From: Puniceibacterium sediminis
GTDB lineage: Bacteria > Pseudomonadota > Alphaproteobacteria > Rhodobacterales > Rhodobacteraceae
Assembly: GCF_900188035.1 (NCBI RefSeq)
Contig: NZ_FZNN01000029.1
Span: forward strand, 1 to 35,102
Direction of reading: 5' to 3'
DNA: 35,102 nt
The notes beneath the pieces are model-generated. The model made no database searches and was not told the origin of the DNA. It saw only the letters and a list, made by a program, of their open reading frames with translations. Positions 14,919 through 22,993 of the stretch are shown here, in pieces. Numbering within the stretch: position 1 is the first letter of the stretch; every line of letters starts with the position of its first letter. Made by a program: the position numbers and the translations under genes.

Positions 14919-15791
14919 TTAGCCGACGGCCGTAAAAGCCGACCACATCCGTTCCGGATCTGGTCGACGTCCCGTAAAAAGCTCAAACGCGCGCACTGCT
15001 TGATACAGCGCCATGCCCGACCCGGGCAGCACCGCGCAGCCGCGGCGGCGTGCCAATGCCAAAAGTGCCGTTTCCAACGGAAAATAGACGATGTCGGCGA
15101 TCCAGTGACGCCGTTCGATCAAGGCTTCGGGCAGGGGCAGACCGGGCAGTTTGTCCATCCCGACCGGTGTTGCGTTTACAACCCCGTCCGCTGATGCCGC
15201 AGCGGCGGCCAGATCGGTGACCACAACGCCGCGTCCTGCTCCAAGACGTTCCACCAGGTTCTCCGCTTTTGCGCGGTCGGTGTCTTGGACCAGAACACGC
15301 CCTGCGCCCTCATCGATCAATGCCTGCGCCACTGCGCCACCCGCACCGCCAGCCCCCAGCAGAAGGACTGTGTCACGACGCACCGACGGCAGTCCGCGGC
15401 GCATACTCTCGCGAAAACCCCAGAGATCGGTGTTGTCGCCCCGCCGCGCGCCGTCGCGAAACAGCACGGTGTTTACTGCGCCGACCGACTGCGCCCCGTC
15501 AGACAGGGAGCTGAGATAAGGCATCACAGCCTGCTTGAACGGAAAGGTAACGTTGATCCCGTCAAAACCGGCATCTTCCAGACGACTCAGAACTTCGGGG
15601 ATGTCCGGCGTGGTCGCGGCGGTATCGGCATCGATAAGGCGATATTCGAACGGCACACCCTGAGCGGCACCTTCGGCCATGTGCATCCGTGGCGTGCGTG
15701 ATGCACTGACACCGGTGCCAAGCAGGCCGACGAGAACTGCGCCCTGGGTCGTGCACTTTGGTGCGAACGCCTGATTCCATGAAGCTGTCAA
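14919..15791 (-). CDS. Quinate/shikimate dehydrogenase-like protein (AroE/YdiB family)
   Basis: A 290-residue NAD(P)-dependent oxidoreductase. Seen are the substrate-binding SASRTPRMH loop near the N-terminus, NVTFPFKQ with the catalytic Lys, DNTDLWGF with the catalytic Asp, the Rossmann GAGGAGGA glycine loop, NATPVGM and the C-terminal GSGMALYQAVRAFELFTG. The SRTPxMH form rather than the biosynthetic SLSPxxHN suggests a catabolic member acting on quinate, shikimate or a relative. The preferred start is a TTG at 15791: GGGAGGG lies four bases upstream, while an ATG between them is in another frame. As first gene of the TRAP operon it probably oxidises the imported acid. No 3-dehydroquinate dehydratase is in the window, so the pathway step is inferred. 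Confidence 0.82.
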   Translation of the reverse strand: MTASWNQAFAPKCTTQGAVLVGLLGTGVSASRTPRMHMAEGAAQGVPFEYRLIDADTAATTPDIPEVLSRLEDAGFDGINVTFPFKQAVMPYLSSLSDGAQSVGAVNTVLFRDGARRGDNTDLWGFRESMRRGLPSVRRDTVLLLGAGGAGGAVAQALIDEGAGRVLVQDTDRAKAENLVERLGAGRGVVVTDLAAAAASADGVVNATPVGMDKLPGLPLPEALIERRHWIADIVYFPLETALLALARRRGCAVLPGSGMALYQAVRAFELFTGRRPDPERMWSAFTAVG

Positions 15792-15816
15792 ACATCCCTC
15801 CCCGGCTGTCTTAAGT

Positions 15817-15862
15817 ACATATTGTTCGCTGCATTTAAATATGTCAACATAATGTTCGCGGC
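15817..15862 (-). promoter_or_regulatory. Promoter of the dehydrogenase-TRAP operon with two direct-repeat operators
   Basis: On the minus strand TTGACA (15847-15842) is followed by a 17-bp spacer and CAATAT (15824-15819), 28 bases before the TTG start. A 16-bp repeat occurs twice in the same orientation: on the plus strand ACATATTGTTCGCTGC at 15817-15832 and ACATAATGTTCGCGGC at 15847-15862 (two mismatches). The copies are 30 bp apart, close to three helical turns, and overlap the -10 and the upstream edge of the -35. This is the arrangement expected of a repressor or activator site. No regulator gene is adjacent in the window. Confidence 0.5.
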
Positions 15863-16014
15863 AGTTCAATTGCTGCGCGTGCGAAGTCAACAGAGGCTGC
15901 TGCGACGGTTTCGCGGTCAGCCCTGAATGCACTGCAAGGGGGATCAGATGGGCCAAACGGACACGACCGAACGGGGCGAAGCGGTTTGGCACGACCTGAT
16001 CTCTCTGGAATTAG

Positions 16015-16191
16015 GCTGGCGCGTTTCGACACGCACACTTTTTCAACGTCTCCAATCGGGCGACCTTCAGCCGCATCGTTGGCGAGGATCTGTTCGGCGA
16101 GCCTGGCCAACGAATGCTGAGCCAGTACGTCCGCGACACACTCCTGCGTTTCGTGATGCAGTCTGGGGTGATGGCCGAAACGGGGACTTAA
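16015..16191 (+). pseudogene. Unrecognised C-terminal gene fragment
   Basis: Fifty-eight open codons end at TAA 16189-16191, with a protein-like sequence (TFSRIVGEDLFGEPGQRML, SQYVRDTLLRFVMQSGV) but no start codon until an internal ATG at 16115 and no ribosome site. It ends 22 bases before the esterase start. I do not recognise the family. It may be the tail of a gene deleted when the divergent promoter region formed. The rest of 15792-16213 holds the operator region and no other gene. Confidence 0.3.
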
Positions 16192-16213
16192 CCGCGCGCA
16201 GGAGTATGCCCGT

Positions 16214-17146
16214 ATGATCAACCCCGATATTTTCCGCTTTCTCGAAGTCTGGGATGCAAAATGGGCTACCGTTCCGCCCGAGGCCGATGCCGCCGAGCGT
16301 CGCGCCCTGTTCGAGACCATCGCCAGCGAGATGCGTCTGCCCACGCCGGAAGGCGTCAATACGGACGAAGAGCACTGGATCGATTCTGATGGCGGCCCGG
16401 TTCGCGTCCGGCTGTTTCGCCACAACAGTGGTGGCGCGCAGCCTGCACTGATCTACATGCATGGCGGCGGCTGGATGCAGGGCTCTCCCGAGACGCACTG
16501 GGACATCACCGCGCGGATCGCAGCCTGGGCGAAAATGACCGTGATCTCGGTCGATTATGCGCTGGCGCCCGAGCATCCCTATCCGGCGGCCTTTCTGCAG
16601 TGCTGTGCCGTTCTGCGCTGGGCGAAGGACAAGGCAAAAGACTTGGGGATCGACCCGGCACGGCTTGCCATTGGCGGGGACAGTGCTGGCGGCAATCTTG
16701 CCGCGGCGGTCGCGTTGAAGGCCCGTGAGGAAGGGCTGGCACTTAAGGCGCAGCTTCTGATTTATCCGGCTTGCGACTTTGACAGGACGCGCCCGTCCTA
16801 TGTTGAAAACGCCGAAGGCCCGCTGCTGAAGGTTGCCGGTATGGCCCGGACCAATGCGTTTTATTGCGCGGACGAGGTGCAGTTGCAGACGGATCCCTAT
16901 ATTGCGCCGCTGGTTGCGGAAACCCACGAGGGGCTGCCGACGGCGTTTGTCGCCGTAGCACAAAATGACCCACTGCGCGACAGTGGCCTTGCCTATTCCG
17001 AAGCACTGAAAGCAGCGGGTGTCAGCGTGACGGACGATCCCGGCACGGGGCTGATCCACGGATACCTACGGTCAATGGAATACTGTGACGTTGCCGAAAC
17101 GCAGTTGAAGTGCATGACGGATTGGCTGCAAGCAGTTCTGCGTTAG
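16214..17146 (+). CDS. Alpha/beta-hydrolase carboxylesterase, HSL family
   Basis: A 310-residue cytoplasmic esterase of the hormone-sensitive-lipase (family IV) type. Seen are the oxyanion-hole HGGGW motif (residues 83-87), the nucleophile elbow GDSAGG with Ser157, the acid in AQNDPLRDSG and the catalytic His in GLIHGYL. It would hydrolyse small acyl esters. AGGAG lies nine bases upstream of the ATG at 16214. It is divergent from the dehydrogenase-TRAP operon, so a role in releasing an esterified form of the transported acid is possible but not shown. Confidence 0.88.
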   Translation: MINPDIFRFLEVWDAKWATVPPEADAAERRALFETIASEMRLPTPEGVNTDEEHWIDSDGGPVRVRLFRHNSGGAQPALIYMHGGGWMQGSPETHWDITARIAAWAKMTVISVDYALAPEHPYPAAFLQCCAVLRWAKDKAKDLGIDPARLAIGGDSAGGNLAAAVALKAREEGLALKAQLLIYPACDFDRTRPSYVENAEGPLLKVAGMARTNAFYCADEVQLQTDPYIAPLVAETHEGLPTAFVAVAQNDPLRDSGLAYSEALKAAGVSVTDDPGTGLIHGYLRSMEYCDVAETQLKCMTDWLQAVLR

Positions 17147-17184
17147 CGCCCATGTCATGGCTTTGTCAGCTGGTTCAGAAGGTG

Positions 17185-17312
17185 TGAACTACGCCAAGTT
17201 TCCGGGAGCTTTAAACCATAGAAGGCTGGGAGCCACGGAAAAGAGCAAGATGGCGAAGCGTTATTCACCAGAGATCCGCGCCCGCGCGGTGCGGATCGTC
17301 CTGGAGCATTAG
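17185..17312 (+). mobile_element. IS3-family element A, 5' fragment only
   Basis: TGAACTACGCC at 17185 resembles the tip of IS3-family elements of the IS51/ISRj type. It is followed at 17250-17312 by the first 20 codons of an orfA (MAKRYSPEIRARAVRIVLEH), a typical IS3 helix-turn-helix start. Homology stops abruptly at 17310-17312, where a second IS3 element begins, so this copy was truncated by that insertion or by a deletion between them. Confidence 0.6.
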
Positions 17313-18176
17313 TGTTCCCCTGAAAGGTCGGGTGCTGTGAGCAAAGAGGTGGTCGAGGTTTTCGGCCGAGCTTTGTGCCGCAATAATCTATAGGATCGGT
17401 TTCATTTGATGCGGCAGCTTTCGGTTTCGGATCTTGAGGATCAAAGGCATCTGCCGGGGTCAGCAGGCCATGCGATGAGTGCGGGCGTTTTTCACTGTAG
17501 TGGGTGATCCAGACGCCGATCCCGCCCCTCGACTCTGAGCCCGTCTCGGAGGCATTCAGGTAGGCGCACTCGTATTTCAGTGACCGCCAGAGCCTTTCGA
17601 TCATTCGGCTGGCGATCCAGCGGCCACGTCCATCCATGGAAATCTTCACTTTGGCGTCGAGCAGCACTTCGGTGAAATCTGTGCTGGTGAATTGCGATCC
17701 TTGATCAGTATTGAAGATCTCCGGCGGACCGTTTTGGGCCAAGGCTTCTTTCACTGCCTAGACGCAGAACCCCGCCTCCATCGCGTTCGACAGCCGCCAA
17801 CTCGACTGTACCAACCCATCCCTCTAATGGTTTGCGGGTAAACCACTACCGGGCAGTGGGTGATTTCCATGAAACGCAGGTTCTCGGCGCTTTCGCCGCG
17901 TGGCTGATAGTAAACCGCCGAGCGCGACAGGGAGAGCAACACACATTGGCAGCGCACGCTCATATCAGGTTGATCATGCTTCACCGCTTCTTGCCTCCAG
18001 TTCCGAGGATGAGACCGGAGGCATCGGCCAAAAAAATCGCGCTCCACGATCAGCTGGCCGATCTTCCCTCTCGTGTATGCAAACATGCACTGCAGGGCGA
18101 CGGGACGTGCAGTTTTTCGACCACCTTCTCAGAAATCGGCGGCTTAGCGGAAATCCCCATCATACACGCCCAATGA
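17313..18176 (-). mobile_element. IS3-family element B, internally deleted and frameshifted
   Basis: The 3' end begins with TGTTCCCCTGAAAGGTCGGG at 17313. The opposite tip is not recognisable, and only traces of orfA remain upstream of orfB (a KVVEKLH stretch near 18090-18140). The element abuts the truncated element A on its left and ends about 40 bp before the FNR-type box of the efflux operon on its right. Confidence 0.65.
17330..18086 (-). pseudogene. IS3-family transposase orfB, broken
   Basis: The 5' part (to about 17820) reads KIGQLIVERDFF, then DMSVRCQC, SRSAVYYQPRGESAENLRFM, as in IS3 orfB. The 3' part (17754 downward) carries the integrase core: PEIFNTDQGSQFTSTDF with an Asp, and SRMIERLWRSLKYE with the catalytic Glu. 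The segment between them, which should hold the first catalytic Asp (about 60-70 codons), is deleted. A TAG interrupts the frame at FCV* near 17758 and there is a frame change just before it. Not functional. Confidence 0.75.
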
Positions 18177-18215
18177 CAACGCCCCGATACCGCCGAAAGA
18201 GCGACCTGCGTGACA

Positions 18216-18229
18216 TTGACCCAAATCAA
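18216..18229 (+). promoter_or_regulatory. FNR/FnrL-type box upstream of the DUF2892-RND operon
   Basis: TTGACCCAAATCAA matches TTGAY-N4-RTCAA exactly. A TAACCT hexamer (18252-18257) is centred 32 bp from the box centre, which fits a class II activated promoter reading rightward with the box near -41. The first gene starts at 18340. Confidence 0.65.
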
Positions 18230-18339
18230 CAACGCTCCCTTTTGCGTCGGCTAACCTCTGTTCGACCGTCCGTAGCGGCGCGGCGTCAACCCACAACGCC
18301 CCAGGTTGCCAGGCGACCGTATGGGCATGGAGAATGCAA

Positions 18340-18540
18340 ATGACACTTGATCGCGTGGTTATGGCCTTCGCAGGCTGCATGGTCCTTTTGTCCCTGGCAC
18401 TGACCCTTTGGGTCTCGCCCCATTTCATCTGGTTGACGGTGTTCGTCGGTGTGAACCAGATCCAATCGGCCTTTACCGGGTTCTGTCCGGCGGCGATATT
18501 TTTCAAGGCGCTGGGGGTCCAGCCCGGTAAGGCGTTCTGA
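18340..18540 (+). CDS. DUF2892 (YgaP-like) small membrane protein
   Basis: A 66-residue protein with two hydrophobic helices (about residues 5-22 and 26-44) and the family signature FTGFCPAAIFFKALGV near the C-terminus. This is the membrane part found at the end of YgaP-type rhodaneses and as stand-alone DUF2892 proteins. Function unknown; its Cys in FCPA is conserved in the family. GGAG lies seven bases before the ATG at 18340; the ATG at 18334 is too close to it. It is the first gene after the FNR-type box and 53 bases upstream of the efflux adaptor gene, so probably co-transcribed. Confidence 0.75.
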   Translation: MTLDRVVMAFAGCMVLLSLALTLWVSPHFIWLTVFVGVNQIQSAFTGFCPAAIFFKALGVQPGKAF

Positions 18541-18593
18541 CCCTGCGTCTTCTCTGAACCATCCAAACTTTCTTTCCGTGAAGTGAAATAATC

Positions 18594-19568
18594 ATGCGCA
18601 CCCTGATCTCCGTACTCGCCCTGGCAATATCCCTGCCACTCGCCGTACTGGCCGAGGACTATACACTGGCCCCGATCTCGGTGACGGAGTGGAAGGCGGT
18701 CTATGGTCGGATCGAGGCGCGCAGCCGCATCCCGTCGCGCGCCAGGTTGGGTGGCACGCTGGTGTCGCTGAACGTCAGCGAAGGCGATGTGGTGAGTGCC
18801 GGGCAGGTGCTGGCTCGGGTCGTCGATGCCAAGATCGACTACCAGCTTGCGGCCATCGACGCGCAGATGCAGGCGCTGAGTGCCCAGCTGGACAATGCGC
18901 GGACCGAGCTGACACGGGGCGAGGATCTGCTGAGCCGCGGTGTGACCACAGCACAAAGGCTGGACGCGCTGCGCACTCAGGTCGATGTGCTGACCGGTCA
19001 GATCGCCGCCGTGAGTGCGGATCGCAAGGTTGTGGAACAGCAGGCGCTTGAGGGGTCGGTTCTGGCGCCGATCGCGGGCCGCGTGCTGACGGTGCCGGTG
19101 GCGGCGGGGGCCGTGGTCCTGCCCGGAGAGGCCGTGGCCACCATCGGCGGCGGCGGGATATTCCTGCGTATCGCGGTGCCCGAACGCCATGCTGCGTTCC
19201 TGCAAGAGGGGGCGGTGATCGAGATTGAAACTGCGACCGGTCCGGCGCAGGGCACCTTGGCGCGGATCTATCCGCTGATCGAAAACGGGCGGGTGGTTGC
19301 GGATGTCGAGGTGCCGGATCTTCCTGAGAGTTTCATCGACGCGCGTGTGCTTGTGCGCCTACCCGTCGATACCCGCTTTGCTCTGATGGTGCCTGAGACG
19401 GCTATCATCACCCGCACAGGCATTGATTTCGTCGAGGTTGCGGAAGCTAACGAACCGGTTCTGCGCACGGTTCTGCTGGGCCAGCGGCAGACGGTGGATG
19501 GGGCCGCGATGATCGAGGTGCTGTCGGGTCTCGTCGCTGGTGACCGGGTGGTGACCGGGCATGAGTAA
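18594..19568 (+). CDS. RND efflux periplasmic adaptor (membrane fusion protein)
   Basis: A 324-residue adaptor with a signal peptide (MRTLISVLALAISLPLAVLA). It has a lipoyl/barrel-sandwich half (ARLGGTLVSLNVSEGDVVSAG), a short alpha-hairpin coiled coil (about residues 78-145), the second lipoyl half (VLAPIAGRVLTVPVAAGAVV), and beta-barrel and membrane-proximal domains. It would connect the RND pump to an outer-membrane channel, which is not encoded here. It overlaps the pump gene by eight bases. There is no lipobox, so it is probably soluble or anchored by its partner. It is short for the family, which implies a short hairpin. Confidence 0.85.
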   Translation: MRTLISVLALAISLPLAVLAEDYTLAPISVTEWKAVYGRIEARSRIPSRARLGGTLVSLNVSEGDVVSAGQVLARVVDAKIDYQLAAIDAQMQALSAQLDNARTELTRGEDLLSRGVTTAQRLDALRTQVDVLTGQIAAVSADRKVVEQQALEGSVLAPIAGRVLTVPVAAGAVVLPGEAVATIGGGGIFLRIAVPERHAAFLQEGAVIEIETATGPAQGTLARIYPLIENGRVVADVEVPDLPESFIDARVLVRLPVDTRFALMVPETAIITRTGIDFVEVAEANEPVLRTVLLGQRQTVDGAAMIEVLSGLVAGDRVVTGHE

Positions 19569-22500
19569 CATCCCAGAAACTGTCAATCTCGGCATCGCCG
19601 GGCGCCTGACGCGGGCGTTCATCGCCTCGTCCCTCACGCCGCTGTTCATCCTCGCCGCCTTGGCGATGGGGCTGGTCGCGCTCGGCGCCTTGCCACGCGA
19701 GGAAGAACCTCAGATTTCCGTCCCGCTGGTGGATATCCACCTGCAGGCACCCGGCCTGAGGGCCGAGGATGCGGTCAAGCTGGTCACCGAACCGTTGGAG
19801 GGCATCGTCAAGGGCATCGCCGGTGTCGAACATGTCTATTCATCCACCCATGACGACAATGTGCTGGTCACAGTGCGGTTCAAAGTCGGCACTTCGGCAG
19901 ATTCGGCGGTCCTGAGAGTACATGACAAGATCCGTGGAAACATGGATCGCATCCCCATTGGTATCCCCGAGCCGCTGATCGTCGGGCGCGGGATTGATGA
20001 CGTGGCAATCGTCTCGCTCACACTGGCACCCAAGCCGGGGGGTGAGGGGATCAGTGCCAACGACCTGACGCGCATCGCCCGCGAATTGCGCACGCAGGTC
20101 GCCAAGACCGCAGATGTCGGGCTGACCTATCTGGTGGGCGAAGTGCCCGAACGGATCCGCATCGCGCCCGACCCTGAACGGCTGGCGCTCTACGGTGTCA
20201 CCCTGCAGCAACTTGCCGCCAAGGTGGCGAATGCCAACCGGTCGCAAAACACCGGCAAAATCCGCGACGGGGGCGATCAGATCGACCTTGTGGCGGGTGA
20301 AACGCTGGTGGCCCCGGCCGAAATCGGGAACCTGTTGCTGACCACCCGGGACGGGCGTCCGGTCTATGTCGCCGATGTGGCGCAGGTGAGCCTCGTCTCG
20401 GAGAATACCGATGTGATCGTTGCCAATGTGAGCCGCGCGGCGGATGGCACGGTGACACGGACGCCAGCCGTCACCCTGGCGGTGGCCAAGCGCGCCGGAG
20501 CCAATGCGGTGATCGTGGCCGAAGCGATTCTTCATAGAGTCGAGGCACTGGAGGGCAGTCTGATTCCCGAAACCGTGGCTGTGATCGTCACGCGGGACTA
20601 CGGCGAAACCGCCAACGAAAAGGCGAACGAGCTGTTGTTTCACCTCGGGCTCGCCACGCTGTCGATCATTGCGCTGGTCTGGCTCGCCATCGGCTGGCGC
20701 GAGGCGACTGTGGTGGCGATTGTCATTCCTGTCACGATCCTGCTGACGCTCTTTGCCGCTTGGATCATGGGCTATACGCTCAACCGGGTGTCGTTGTTCG
20801 CGCTGATATTTTCGATCGGCATACTTGTGGATGACGCGATTGTGGTGATCGAAAACATCTCGCGTCATTGGGCGATGAAGGATGGCCGCAGCCGCCTGAC
20901 CGGCGCGATCGAAGCGGTGGCAGAGGTCGGCAATCCGACCATAGTGGCGACCCTCACCGTGGTCGCGGCCCTGCTGCCGATGCTGTTCGTGTCGGGCCTG
21001 ATGGGCCCCTACATGAGTCCGATCCCCGCGAACGCAAGTGCGGCAATGATCTTTTCCTTTTTTGTGGCGGTGATCATCACACCCTGGCTGATGGTCAAGG
21101 TGGCCGGGCGCGCGCCTATGTCTGCCCATGGCGATGCGTCCGGCCACGCTGGCGGCGCTCTGGGTCGGAACTACGCCCGCGTCGCGCGGCCCCTGCTGGC
21201 GACCAAAACCCGCAGCGCGGTGTTTCTGCTGGTCACGACCGCCCTGTCGTTTGGCTCGCTGGGCTTGCTCTACACTCAGGATGTGACCGTCAAACTGCTC
21301 CCCTTCGACAACAAATCCGAGCTGTCCGTGGTCATCGACCTGCCCGAGGGGGCGTCGGTCGAGGCCACCGACCGCGTGGCGCAGGACGTTGCCCGCACGG
21401 CCCTGGGTTTGCCCGAGGTCGTGTCGGTGCAGACCCATGCCGGGACATCTGCGCCCTTCAACTTCAACGGTCTGGTGCGGCACTATTACCTGCGCGGACA
21501 GCCCAATCTGGGCGAGGTGCAGATCACCCTCTCGCCCAAGGCCGAGCGCGACCGGCCCAGTCATGACATCGCTCTCGATCTCCGCGCCCGGCTGGACGCA
21601 TTGCCGCTGTCCGAGGGCATCCGTCTGAAAACGGTCGAACCGCCCCCCGGTCCCCCGGTCATCGCCACCCTGCTGGCCGAGGTTTATGGCCCCGACGCCG
21701 ACACCCGGCGCACGGTGGCGACAAAGGTGCGCGAGGCGTTCGAGCAGGTGCCCTATGTCGTTGATGTGGATGACAGCTTCGGCATACAGCCCCGCCGTTT
21801 GCGGGCCACGATCAGCACCGATGATCTCGAGTTTTTCAGCGTCGAGGAGAGCGATGTGTTCGACACGCTTGCCATCCTGAACGGCGGGCGCACGGTTGGG
21901 TATTCACACCGCGGACAGGGGCGCCCACCTATCCCGATCCGCATCGCGCGGGACGAGGGCGATCAGGTGCTGGACGAACGGTTCCTGTCGACGCCGATCC
22001 CGGCCAATGTCCTGCCTGGTGCGCGGGGGGTGGTCGAACTGGGCGATGTCATCCACGTGGCCGAGGAACACGCGTCGTTCCCGGTGTTTCGCCACAACGG
22101 GCGGGACGCCGAAATGGTGACGGGCGAGATGGCCGGAACGTTTGAGGCGCCGCTGTATGGAATGATCGCCGTTCGCAAGGCGCTCGACGCGATGGAATGG
22201 GCGCCCGGCACCAAACCCGTGATCAGTCTTTATGGCCAGCCCGAGGATGAGTCGGTGAGCACCCTGCTCTGGGACGGCGAGTGGGAGGTCACCTATGTCA
22301 CCTTCCGCGACATGGGCGCGGCCTTTGGTGTGGCCCTGCTGGCGATCTATATCCTCGTGGTCGCGCAGTTCGGGTCATTCCGCCTGCCGCTGGTGATCCT
22401 GACACCGATCCCATTGACTTTCCTTGGCATCGTCGCGGGGCACTGGCTGTTCGGAGCCCCGTTCTCGGCCACGTCGATGATCGGCTTCATCGCCTTGGCC

Positions 22501-22773
22501 GGGATCATCGTGCGCAATTCGATCCTGCTGGTCGACTTCATCCGCCATGCCGATCCTGCGGGTAAAACCCCGGTGGAAATCCTGATCGAGGCAGGGTCCA
22601 TCCGGTTCAAGCCGATCCTGCTGACCGCCATCGCGGCGATGATCGGGGCGGTGGTGATCCTGACGGACCCGATCTTCCAGGGGCTAGCGATCTCGCTACT
22701 GTTCGGATTGCTGTCTTCGACGCTGCTCACCGTGCTCGTGATCCCAGCAATCTACCGTGTGCTGAAGACCTGA
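19561..22773 (+). CDS. RND-family efflux pump, AcrB/HAE type
   Basis: A 1070-residue inner-membrane pump with the RND layout: TM1, large periplasmic loop, TM2-6, a second loop and TM7-12. The TM4 segment carries the proton-relay pair Asp424-Asp425 (GILVDDAIVVIEN), as in hydrophobe/amphiphile exporters rather than the metal-exporting DxxxE type. Other family marks are PREEEPQISVP near the N-terminus and GFIALAGIIVRNSILLVDF in TM11. It would expel amphiphilic compounds using proton influx, together with the adaptor encoded just upstream. The ATG sits inside the adaptor's last codons (ATGAGTAA). Expression under the FNR-type box suggests a role at low oxygen; the substrate is unknown. Confidence 0.9.
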   Translation: MSNIPETVNLGIAGRLTRAFIASSLTPLFILAALAMGLVALGALPREEEPQISVPLVDIHLQAPGLRAEDAVKLVTEPLEGIVKGIAGVEHVYSSTHDDNVLVTVRFKVGTSADSAVLRVHDKIRGNMDRIPIGIPEPLIVGRGIDDVAIVSLTLAPKPGGEGISANDLTRIARELRTQVAKTADVGLTYLVGEVPERIRIAPDPERLALYGVTLQQLAAKVANANRSQNTGKIRDGGDQIDLVAGETLVAPAEIGNLLLTTRDGRPVYVADVAQVSLVSENTDVIVANVSRAADGTVTRTPAVTLAVAKRAGANAVIVAEAILHRVEALEGSLIPETVAVIVTRDYGETANEKANELLFHLGLATLSIIALVWLAIGWREATVVAIVIPVTILLTLFAAWIMGYTLNRVSLFALIFSIGILVDDAIVVIENISRHWAMKDGRSRLTGAIEAVAEVGNPTIVATLTVVAALLPMLFVSGLMGPYMSPIPANASAAMIFSFFVAVIITPWLMVKVAGRAPMSAHGDASGHAGGALGRNYARVARPLLATKTRSAVFLLVTTALSFGSLGLLYTQDVTVKLLPFDNKSELSVVIDLPEGASVEATDRVAQDVARTALGLPEVVSVQTHAGTSAPFNFNGLVRHYYLRGQPNLGEVQITLSPKAERDRPSHDIALDLRARLDALPLSEGIRLKTVEPPPGPPVIATLLAEVYGPDADTRRTVATKVREAFEQVPYVVDVDDSFGIQPRRLRATISTDDLEFFSVEESDVFDTLAILNGGRTVGYSHRGQGRPPIPIRIARDEGDQVLDERFLSTPIPANVLPGARGVVELGDVIHVAEEHASFPVFRHNGRDAEMVTGEMAGTFEAPLYGMIAVRKALDAMEWAPGTKPVISLYGQPEDESVSTLLWDGEWEVTYVTFRDMGAAFGVALLAIYILVVAQFGSFRLPLVILTPIPLTFLGIVAGHWLFGAPFSATSMIGFIALAGIIVRNSILLVDFIRHADPAGKTPVEILIEAGSIRFKPILLTAIAAMIGAVVILTDPIFQGLAISLLFGLLSSTLLTVLVIPAIYRVLKT

Positions 22774-22791
22774 GCGCGGAGTGAGGGCCAG

Positions 22792-22989
22792 TCAGCAGGC
22801 AAAACGAAGGGCGACCCGAAGCATCGGTCTTCTTGGCACAAAACGCCTCAGGATGCATGCTGGGGGCAGGGGGAGCAAGGTGGTGTAAATCCGTCCGATT
22901 TGCCCGCCGACCGTCTTTGGTACATCGATGCCGCCGGGGACAGTCACATCATAATAGCCAGTCAGTTCCCCAACGCTGTTGGGTTCCAT
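22792..22989 (-). CDS. Possible small protein downstream of pfkB
   Basis: The 65-codon frame begins four bases after the pfkB stop (TGAACGGATG) and would be co-transcribed with it. The first 40 residues read protein-like (ELTGYYDVTVPGGIDVPKTV), the C-terminal third is basic with a Cys at the end. I do not recognise it, and there is no clear Shine-Dalgarno sequence. It could equally be chance coding in the 220-base convergent gap between the RND pump and pfkB, in which I see no terminator. Confidence 0.3.
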   Translation of the reverse strand: MEPNSVGELTGYYDVTVPGGIDVPKTVGGQIGRIYTTLLPLPPACILRRFVPRRPMLRVALRFAC

Positions 22990-22993
22990 CCGT

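Noticed and set aside
15844-16425. Minus-strand frame with a GntR-like looking stretch (LAEQILANDAAEGRPI)
   Set aside because: The resemblance to a GntR helix-turn-helix is short, lacks the VSR-x-x-VR recognition helix, and the frame runs antisense into the esterase gene. It is not reliable as a regulator.
16067-17059. 330-codon open frame on the minus strand
   Set aside because: Antisense of the carboxylesterase, which has a complete catalytic triad.
18144-19205. 353-codon open frame on the minus strand
   Set aside because: It spans the FNR-type box, the DUF2892 gene and the adaptor in antisense, with no ribosome site.
19840-21564. 574-codon open frame on the minus strand
   Set aside because: Antisense of the RND pump gene; composition is His/Arg/Gln-rich and without recognisable domains.
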